A DNA stretch of 17,878 nucleotides from an uncultured Bacilli bacterium (GTDB taxonomy: Bacteria > Bacillota_I > Bacilli_A > RF39 > UBA660), in contig CAJUNG010000038.1 in the NCBI GenBank assembly GCA_910587725.1, forward strand, positions 1-17,878, read 5' to 3'. The first letter of the stretch is position 1. Every line of letters starts with the position of its first letter. Positions 12,875 through 17,878 of the stretch are shown piece after piece. Below the pieces are notes generated by a model. That model saw nothing but the letters and a program-made list of their open reading frames with translations. It did not search any database and was not told the DNA's origin. The position numbers and the translations under genes were made by a program.

Positions 12875-13052
12875 ATGATTAGATTTTTGGGAAGACGACA
12901 ATTCGTTGAGTTCATTATGGGAAAACATGTGCGAATTGTAAATTGGAATTACGATATGCTTTGGTAATGAAACCGAACGGAAATATTTTCTAAATTCATT
13001 TATTTTTTTAGAACTATCTGGAAATGATTTTTCTTTTTCGATAGTTTTTTTT
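12875..13052 (+). other. Hairpin-rich gap, possible small RNA or small ORF, with its own terminator
   Basis: Between two terminators lies a stretch with several inverted repeats: ACAATTCG (12898-12905) with CGAATTGT (12932-12939), ATTAC (12948-12952) with GTAAT (12964-12968), and TTCTAAA (12988-12994) with TTTAGAA (13007-13013). A 30-codon frame with an ATG at 12875 and TAA at 12965-12967 also fits (MIRFLGRRQF through NWNYDMLW), but it has no ribosome binding site. TATGAT at 12874-12879 could be a -10 without a -35. The part from about 12890 to 12980 is less AT-rich than normal spacer here. It could be a small RNA, a gene remnant, or a tiny gene. Confidence 0.4.
13011..13052 (+). terminator. 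Second intrinsic terminator upstream of mtaB
   Basis: AACTATC (13012-13018) pairs with GATAGTT (13040-13046), with a G-T extension, followed by a T-run to 13052. No recognised gene ends here; the preceding gene already has its own terminator 140 bases earlier. Confidence 0.75.
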
Positions 13053-13092
13053 CTGGGATTAATTGCTATTTAGTTAATTTTCTTCTAAAGTA

Positions 13093-13121
13093 TTGACAAA
13101 CAAACTTTTGTTTCATACAAT
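13093..13121 (+). promoter_or_regulatory. SigA promoter of mtaB-recD2
   Basis: Perfect -35 TTGACA (13093-13098), 17-bp spacer, -10 TACAAT (13116-13121). Expected start near 13128. Confidence 0.85.
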
Positions 13122-13174
13122 AGAGACTGTATTTGATTTTTCTTTTCTTTTGCGGTGAAGGGTGTGATGTTTTA

Positions 13175-14485
13175 GTGAAAGCAAGTATTTATACATTAGG
13201 ATGTAAAGTTAATGCCTATGAAAGTAATTTTATTCAAAGTTTATTAAAAAATGCGGGTTATATCATTGTTCCTTTTGGAGTGGAAGCGGATGTTGTCATT
13301 ATTAATACTTGTAGTGTGACGAATCAAAGTGATAGCAAAAGTAGAAAAATGATTAGACAAGCGATAAGAGAAAATCCAGATGCTTGTATTGTTGCTATGG
13401 GGTGCTTTATTCAGGCAAACCAGGATATTTCTATTGAAGGCGTGGATATCTATTTAGGAAATCAAGACAAAAGTAAACTTTTGAAACTTTTAGATGAATA
13501 CTTTGCTAATCGGGAGGAAATTCGCCAATTATATACTAGTTTAGGGGAAACTTTTGAAAATATGGAGATTTCTACCTTTGATGGGAAGACTCGTGCATTT
13601 GTAAAAATACAAGATGGTTGTGAGAATTTTTGTACCTATTGTATTATTCCTTCTGTTCGAGGTAAATGTCGCAGTAAAAATCCTGACCAAGTTGTAGAGG
13701 AAATTACCAATTTAGTTCATCATGGTTATTTAGAAATTGTTTTAACGGGAATTCATACGGGAAATTATGGAACTGATTTGGAAACTAATTTCACCTCCCT
13801 TTTAAAAAGAATTGATAAAATTCCGCATCTTGGAAGAATTCGAATTTCTTCTATAGAAATTACGGAACTAACTGATGAATTTTTAGCGATTTTAAAAAAT
13901 TCTTCTCTTCTTGCTAATCATCTTCATATTCCACTACAAGCGGGAAGTGATTCTGTATTAAAAGCGATGAACCGGAAATATGACCTTTCTTATTTTAGAG
14001 AAAAGTTATCACGTATTCGTGAAATCCGTCCAGATATTTCGATTTCTACTGATATTATTGTTGGTTTTCCTGGTGAAAGTGATGCAGATTTTCAGAGTAC
14101 CCTTGATTTTGCTAGGGAAATGAAATTTTCTAAAATTCATGTATTTCCTTATTCTAAGAGAAAAAATACACCTGCTGCCAATTTTCCTCATCAAGTGGAT
14201 GATAGGGAAAAAAAGAATCGTGCAAAATCCTTAATTCATCTAAGTGAAGAGTTAGAAGAGGCCTATATGAAAAAATTTGTTGGAAAGTCTATGTCTGTTT
14301 TGATTGAAACGAGTAAAGATGGTTATAGTTATGGACATACTTCAAATTATTTACATGTGAAATTAAAAGGAATTTATAAAAGTGATGAGAATGTGCTCGT
14401 TCGATTCCAAAGTGTTTCTTATCCTTTTATTTTCGCTAGTATAGAAAGTGAGGTCGATTCTAATGTACATCAAGGGTGTGTTTAA
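13175..14485 (+). CDS. mtaB: MtaB, tRNA (t6A37) methylthiotransferase
   Basis: MtaB is a radical-SAM enzyme that adds a methylthio group to N6-threonylcarbamoyl-adenosine at position 37 of tRNAs. The 436-residue product has the MTTase N-domain with three cluster-binding cysteines (Cys10 in YTLGCKVN, Cys46 in NTCSVT, Cys77 in MGCF) and the radical-SAM CxxxCxxC at Cys149, Cys153, Cys156 in CENFCTYCIIPSVRG. LTGIHTGNYG, HIPLQAGSDSVLKAMNRKY and STDIIVGFPGE follow, and the protein ends in a TRAM-like RNA-binding domain. The NTCSVT and LTGIHTG variants point to MtaB over MiaB. The start is GTG 13175, 42 bases into the open frame; it gives the usual KASIYTLGCKVN start, with GAAGGG about 12 bases upstream. 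recD2 begins inside its last 23 bases. Confidence 0.93.
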   Translation: MKASIYTLGCKVNAYESNFIQSLLKNAGYIIVPFGVEADVVIINTCSVTNQSDSKSRKMIRQAIRENPDACIVAMGCFIQANQDISIEGVDIYLGNQDKSKLLKLLDEYFANREEIRQLYTSLGETFENMEISTFDGKTRAFVKIQDGCENFCTYCIIPSVRGKCRSKNPDQVVEEITNLVHHGYLEIVLTGIHTGNYGTDLETNFTSLLKRIDKIPHLGRIRISSIEITELTDEFLAILKNSSLLANHLHIPLQAGSDSVLKAMNRKYDLSYFREKLSRIREIRPDISISTDIIVGFPGESDADFQSTLDFAREMKFSKIHVFPYSKRKNTPAANFPHQVDDREKKNRAKSLIHLSEELEEAYMKKFVGKSMSVLIETSKDGYSYGHTSNYLHVKLKGIYKSDENVLVRFQSVSYPFIFASIESEVDSNVHQGCV

Positions 14486-16637
14486 AAGACGGATATTTTC
14501 TAGTCAAGAGACAGGATATGTCGTTGGACTTTTCCGTGTTTCAGAAAGTGATTTTGAAGAGTTTATTCAAAAAACAATTACTATTGTTGGGTACTTTCAT
14601 GAGCTTTCCGAAGAGGATAAGTATATTATGCATGGAGAAGTCGTAGAACATGAACGTTATGGGAATCAGTTTCGCGTGGATTCTTATGAAAAACCACTTC
14701 CAGAGGAGAAAGATTCCATTGTTGAATTTTTATCGAGCGGTCTTTTTAAAGGAATCGGTGAAAAAACTGCACAAAAAATAGTTAATGTTTTAGGTAAAGA
14801 TACTTTATCCGTAATTTTAGAAAATCCAGATAATTTATTATTGATTCCAGGATTATCGAAAAAAAATGTGGAAACTCTTCATCTAGGATTAATTGAATAT
14901 CAAGCTAGTTTTGAAGTTATTGTCAAATTGAATGAATTAGGCTTTTCTACTAAAGATAGTATGTTAATTTATAATCGTTATCAGACAAGAACCTTAGAAG
15001 TGATGTCTTTGAATCCTTATCAAATTTATTATGATGACATTAAAATTCCTTTTAAAAAAATTGATTCGGCGGCATTAAATTCAGGAATTTCCAAAGAAGA
15101 TACAACGAGAACACAAGCTATAATTATTTACGCCTTTAAAGAAGTGTGCAATACTCTTGGTCATAGTTATTTGACTAAAGAAGAACTATATCGTTATACT
15201 TCTCGTGCTTTGGATATTTATTTGGATATTAATGTTTTTGAAAATGCGTTAAATTCTTTGTTAGTCAATTTACAGATTGTTGAAGAAGAAGGTCGGTTTT
15301 ATTTAAAAGAAATGTGGGATGCCGAAGAAAATATTGTGAAAAGAATTTGTTATTTAACTAGAAAAGAGGACAATCTCTATAAATTTTTAGAAAGAGACTT
15401 ATCTTCTTTAGAAAAGTTTTATGACATTGTTTATAACGAAGAGCAAAGACAAGCCATTCTTTCTTCTTATCTTAAGAACTTCTTAGTGATTACTGGTGGT
15501 CCGGGGACAGGAAAGACCACAATTATTAAAGGAATTGTTAATCTCTATAAAGAAATTTATAAATTAAAAGCAGAAGATTTAGAAAAAAAATTGGCACTTC
15601 TTGCACCGACAGGAAGAGCAAGTAAACGTTTGACCGAATCAACTTTAATTCATGCTAGTACTATCCATCGCTTTTTAAAATGGAATAAAGATAATAATAG
15701 CTTTCAGGTTAATGAGTGGAATAAGAGTGATGTAGAATTTGTTATTGTGGATGAGGCAAGTATGGTGGATGTATACCTTTTAGATAGTTTATTTAAAGGG
15801 TTACGTGTAGATACGAAAGTGATTTTAGTTGGGGATGCTGATCAGCTTCCTAGTGTTGGTCCAGGACAAGTGTTAAAAGATATTATCGATAGCAAAAAAG
15901 CGCCGATGATTTGTCTTTCTAAATTATATCGTCAAAGTGAAGAGTCAAATATTATTCGACTTGCTTATGATATTAATCAAAATGCCATTGATACGTCAAT
16001 TTTAAATGAAAAAGATGTACACTTTCTTCCAGCAATGCTTGCAAGTATTAAAACCAAAATTTTAGAGGTTTGTAAAAATCAATTGGACCTTGGAATTTCT
16101 GACTTTCAAGTTCTTGCACCAATGTATCGTGGAATTAATGGAATTGATGAAATTAATAAAAGTATGCAGGAAGTATTTAATCCAAAAACACCTAAAAAAA
16201 ATGAGATTTTAATTGGTGGTGTTATTTTTCGTGAGCAAGATAAAGTCATTCAATTAACGAATATGCCTGATGATAATGTATTTAATGGAGATATTGGTGT
16301 AATCTCTAGAATTAAACTTTCACCAAAAAAAGAAATTATTATTGATTTTGATGGTAATGTAGTCACTTATACACCAGCTGATTTTGCTAATTTTAAACAT
16401 GCTTATGCGATTAGTATTCACAAAAGTCAAGGTAGTGAATTTCATACGATTATTATTCCGGTTTCTAGGGAATATGGAAAAATGCTTTATCGAAAGTTAA
16501 TTTATACTGCAGTAACTCGTGCGAAAAATCAACTTTATTTAATTGGAGATGTGGATAGTTTGTTTGCCTCGGCGAGAAATACCAATACTGATATTCGTCA
16601 TACGACTATTCAAATTCGATTAATTCAAAAAATGTAG
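14463..16637 (+). CDS. recD2: RecD2-type 5'-3' DNA helicase
   Basis: RecD2 is a superfamily 1B helicase, unrelated to a RecBCD complex, that acts in DNA repair and replication-fork maintenance. The 724-residue protein has an N-terminal OB-like domain, a helix-hairpin-helix region (LFKGIGEKTAQKI and IPGLSKKNVETL), and a full helicase core. The core includes Walker A GGPGTGKTT (345-353, Lys351), DEASMVD, GDADQLPSVGPGQVL, LYRQSEESNI, the UvrD-like YAISIHKSQGSEFHTIIIP and YTAVTRAKNQLYL. Length is normal (about 715-800). ATG 14463 has GTGAGGT (14448-14454) 8 bases upstream; an in-frame GTG at 14448 overlaps that site. It overlaps mtaB by 23 bases, so the two are translated from one message. Confidence 0.95.
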   Translation: MYIKGVFKRRIFSSQETGYVVGLFRVSESDFEEFIQKTITIVGYFHELSEEDKYIMHGEVVEHERYGNQFRVDSYEKPLPEEKDSIVEFLSSGLFKGIGEKTAQKIVNVLGKDTLSVILENPDNLLLIPGLSKKNVETLHLGLIEYQASFEVIVKLNELGFSTKDSMLIYNRYQTRTLEVMSLNPYQIYYDDIKIPFKKIDSAALNSGISKEDTTRTQAIIIYAFKEVCNTLGHSYLTKEELYRYTSRALDIYLDINVFENALNSLLVNLQIVEEEGRFYLKEMWDAEENIVKRICYLTRKEDNLYKFLERDLSSLEKFYDIVYNEEQRQAILSSYLKNFLVITGGPGTGKTTIIKGIVNLYKEIYKLKAEDLEKKLALLAPTGRASKRLTESTLIHASTIHRFLKWNKDNNSFQVNEWNKSDVEFVIVDEASMVDVYLLDSLFKGLRVDTKVILVGDADQLPSVGPGQVLKDIIDSKKAPMICLSKLYRQSEESNIIRLAYDINQNAIDTSILNEKDVHFLPAMLASIKTKILEVCKNQLDLGISDFQVLAPMYRGINGIDEINKSMQEVFNPKTPKKNEILIGGVIFREQDKVIQLTNMPDDNVFNGDIGVISRIKLSPKKEIIIDFDGNVVTYTPADFANFKHAYAISIHKSQGSEFHTIIIPVSREYGKMLYRKLIYTAVTRAKNQLYLIGDVDSLFASARNTNTDIRHTTIQIRLIQKM

Positions 16638-16657
16638 AATAAAATTTTGTTCTTTTT
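16636..16657 (+). terminator. Weak terminator after recD2
   Basis: A 7-bp A/T-rich stem with one wobble (16636-16642 with 16647-16653), tetraloop AATT, then a T-run to 16657. It begins within the recD2 stop codon. Low G+C in the stem makes it weak. Confidence 0.5.
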
Positions 16658-16700
16658 CCCATAATAAAAATGTAGAAGTAAAGAAAGGGAGAAAGGAAAA

Positions 16701-16868
16701 ATGAAAAAATATCAAAAAACTAGTATGGCAGTTGCTCTTCTTGCCTTAACAGGTTATGGAGCATGGCAAATGTATCGGAAGTATAATCCAGATTATATGA
16801 AAGATTTAGAGCGCTCTTATAAAAAAATGAGCCGTGATGCTGAAAAAATGGTAGACGATATGATGTAG
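16701..16868 (+). CDS. Small single-pass membrane protein, 55 residues
   Basis: I do not recognise this protein, but it looks real. ATG 16701 follows GGGAG and AAAGGA a few bases upstream, the 55-codon frame is uninterrupted, and a strong terminator begins just after the stop. Residues about 8-24 (SMAVALLALTGYGAWQM) form one hydrophobic segment. The rest (YRKYNPDYMKDLERSYKKMS and RDAEKMVDDMM) is a charged helix, probably cytoplasmic or on the outer face. Its layout resembles short YtxH-like or sporulation-associated membrane peptides, but the similarity is too general for a name. It is separated from recD2 by a weak terminator, and I see no clear SigA promoter between them. Confidence 0.75.
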   Translation: MKKYQKTSMAVALLALTGYGAWQMYRKYNPDYMKDLERSYKKMSRDAEKMVDDMM

Positions 16869-16872
16869 AAGA

Positions 16873-16899
16873 AGATTCTGAAGTTTAGAATCTTTTTTT
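16873..16899 (+). terminator. Intrinsic terminator of the small membrane protein gene
   Basis: Perfect 7-bp stem AGATTCT (16873-16879) with AGAATCT (16887-16893), extended by one A-T pair, a 7-base loop, and T's to 16899. Confidence 0.9.
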
Positions 16900-16900
16900 C

Positions 16901-16935
16901 TTGTTTTTTTCAACTTTAATTGATTATAATATAAT
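16901..16935 (+). promoter_or_regulatory. Promoter ahead of the decayed gene
   Basis: TTGTTT (16901-16906), 18 bp, TATAAT (16925-16930); a second TATAAT overlaps at 16930-16935. The promoter seems intact although the gene it served is broken. Confidence 0.5.
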
Positions 16936-16992
16936 AGTGTTAAAGTTAAAAATAAAGATGATGAAGTTTATGTTTTGCAAAAATATATTCGG

Positions 16993-17462
16993 ATGAAAGC
17001 AAAATTAAATAAGCATATATTTGATTGTTTTTGCTATTTTTATTGGTACTAGCTTATGCATTATTTTCTCAAATCTTACTTGGTTAAAAGAAATATGTTC
17101 TAGAAAGTGGCGGATTAAAAGTCTATTTAGATGAGTCTAAGCACGATACGAATATCACCGTTAGTAATTTGCTACCAGTAATAGATGAAGCGGGAATGAA
17201 TAATGATGCTTACAAATTCTCATTAGTGAATGAGGAGGAAGAAGATTTAGAATACACCATCTATTTAAAAGAGGACGAAGTCGAAAATCAAATACCTTCT
17301 GAAATGATAAACTATGATTATACTAGAGACATCGATGATATCAAAGAATAACAGAGCAGCAAGATGAAGAAGGAAATTACGTTTTAGAAACTGGTGTTCT
17401 TCCCGCAAAAAGTACGTATAATTATACTTTCATAATGTGGCTTAGTTATGAAACTGATAAAA
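16993..17462 (+). pseudogene. Frameshifted remnant of a secreted or membrane-anchored surface protein
   Basis: Reading across three frames restores one protein. It runs MKAKLNKHIF (from ATG 16993), then in the next frame LIVFAIFIGTSLCIIFSNLT (17021-17080), then KYVLESGGLKVYLDESKHDT from 17091 to the stop at 17351, then ITEQQDEEGNYVLETG and PAKSTYNYTFIMWLSYETD from 17348. Each join is explained by a one- or two-base change; the last is a missing base in an A-rich run. The restored protein has an N-terminal hydrophobic anchor, a beta-rich body, an acidic EEEEDLEY stretch and a VLPAKSTYNYTFIMWL ending. This recalls TasA/camelysin-type secreted proteins, but that comparison is from general pattern only. 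The intact 60-codon piece at 17169-17351 lacks a ribosome binding site. Confidence 0.7.
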
Positions 17463-17465
17463 GAG

Positions 17466-17696
17466 CACGGAGGGATAAGTATTCCTGAAAATCCCAATGG
17501 CACAACTGCTGATGTTACGTCACTCTATAATACCCCGACTGGATATATGGCAAGTACGACTGGAAATATCACAGGAATTTATGATACGAGTGGTGGAGTA
17601 TGGGGTCACTGTGTTGCCTCTGGGGTTTTTGCTTTTAGCAGTGATAGTGGTAGAGGGCACGCACATCTTTCTTTTCATATTGTTCTTACTCCATAA
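17466..17696 (+). pseudogene. C-terminal fragment of an STTGN...YDxSGG-type surface protein
   Basis: An open frame without its own start region reads NPNGTTADVTSLYNTPTGYM, then ASTTGNITGIYDTSGGVWGH, then a short segment ending HLSFHIVLTP. In gut Bacillota I recall large proteins, often pilin-like at the N-terminus, with the motif STTGNxxGIYDMSGGxWEYV and an ending like FAFxxxxG...SFRxVLTP, a SUMF1-like C-terminal fold. Here the two conserved ends are only a few residues apart, so an internal segment seems to be missing and key residues are changed (DTSGG, WGHCV). It abuts the preceding remnant in a different frame, suggesting a deletion fused two unrelated genes. The assignment rests on memory of the motif. 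Confidence 0.55.
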
Positions 17697-17768
17697 TTTG
17701 TTAATATTTAAAATATCCATATTAATGCTAAAATATATTTTCGTTTTATGAGATTGAGGTATTTAAGT

Positions 17769-17811
17769 AAAAAATGTTAAGAATCAGTAAATGTAATACT
17801 TAACATTTTTT
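17769..17811. terminator. Symmetrical strong terminator after the pseudogene region
   Basis: A perfect 13-bp stem (17769-17781 with 17799-17811) whose outer six pairs are A-run with T-run, and a 17-base loop. It can stop transcription from either side. Positions 17697-17768 and 17812-17878 are AT-rich and hold nothing I can identify. Confidence 0.85.
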
Positions 17812-17878
17812 GTTTGTTCAGATAAATTTGAAAAAAATGCAACTTTTTTGTAGAAAATTGGAAATTTTTGCAAATATT

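Noticed and set aside
17169..17351. A standalone 60-codon gene
   Set aside because: It has no ribosome binding site, and the protein continues in other frames on both sides, so it is a segment of a frameshifted gene.
1..17878. CRISPR array, tRNA, rRNA, phage or transposase genes
   Set aside because: No regularly spaced repeats, cloverleaf-like segments, rRNA signatures or mobile-element proteins were seen on either strand.

Overview
The window is AT-rich, and every gene I can support lies on the + strand. It looks like a chromosomal segment from an endospore-lineage Bacillota, probably a gut-type member of Bacilli or an Erysipelotrichia-like relative. The signs are Firmicutes-type L21 and L20 mRNA leaders, an L27 with a cleavable N-terminal extension next to the Prp protease, RNase Y, the spoIIGA-sigE pair, and strong AGGAGG ribosome binding sites. 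UGA is used as a stop (prp, rsmE), so this is not the code-4 mollicute genetic code. No species is claimed.

Layout. 1-1711: a two-gene unit with a HAD-type 5'(3')-deoxyribonucleotidase and an unrecognised zinc-ribbon protein. 1752-3415: RNase Y with its own promoter and terminator. 3611-4648: the L21 leader, then rplU-prp-rpmA. 4656-6119: an L20-type attenuator, then infC-rpmI-rplT; infC starts on a rare AUC or AUU codon. 6143-8139: rpsB-tsf, closed by a strong terminator. 8140-8415: a structured intergenic region with a long-range inverted repeat (possible small RNA) and a promoter. 8416-11222: a membrane-anchored GH25 hydrolase, then the sporulation pair spoIIGA-sigE. 11295-12874: rsmE and a bitopic acidic membrane protein. 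12875-13052: a gap with hairpins, a tiny ORF and its own terminator. 13093-16637: mtaB overlapping recD2. 16701-16868: a 55-residue membrane protein. 16901-17811: decayed remnants of two surface-protein-like genes, closed by a symmetrical terminator.

How the genes work together. The first half is a translation and RNA-turnover block: ribosomal proteins L21, L27, L35, L20 and S2, IF3, EF-Ts, the L27-maturation protease, and the mRNA decay nuclease RNase Y. Two leaders and the infC start codon suggest feedback control. The middle holds the early mother-cell sporulation switch. SpoIIGA is the protease that activates pro-SigmaE, and the sequence ahead of spoIIGA resembles a Spo0A-activated promoter. 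The last third holds RNA modification (RsmE, MtaB) and DNA maintenance (RecD2).

Most notable observation: L20 and S2, from neighbouring operons, both carry a C-terminal Lys/Glu-rich linker followed by a near-identical Rho_N/SAP-like helical domain. The two tail-coding stretches are about 80% identical in DNA, so a nucleic-acid-binding tail seems to have been copied from one ribosomal protein to the other.
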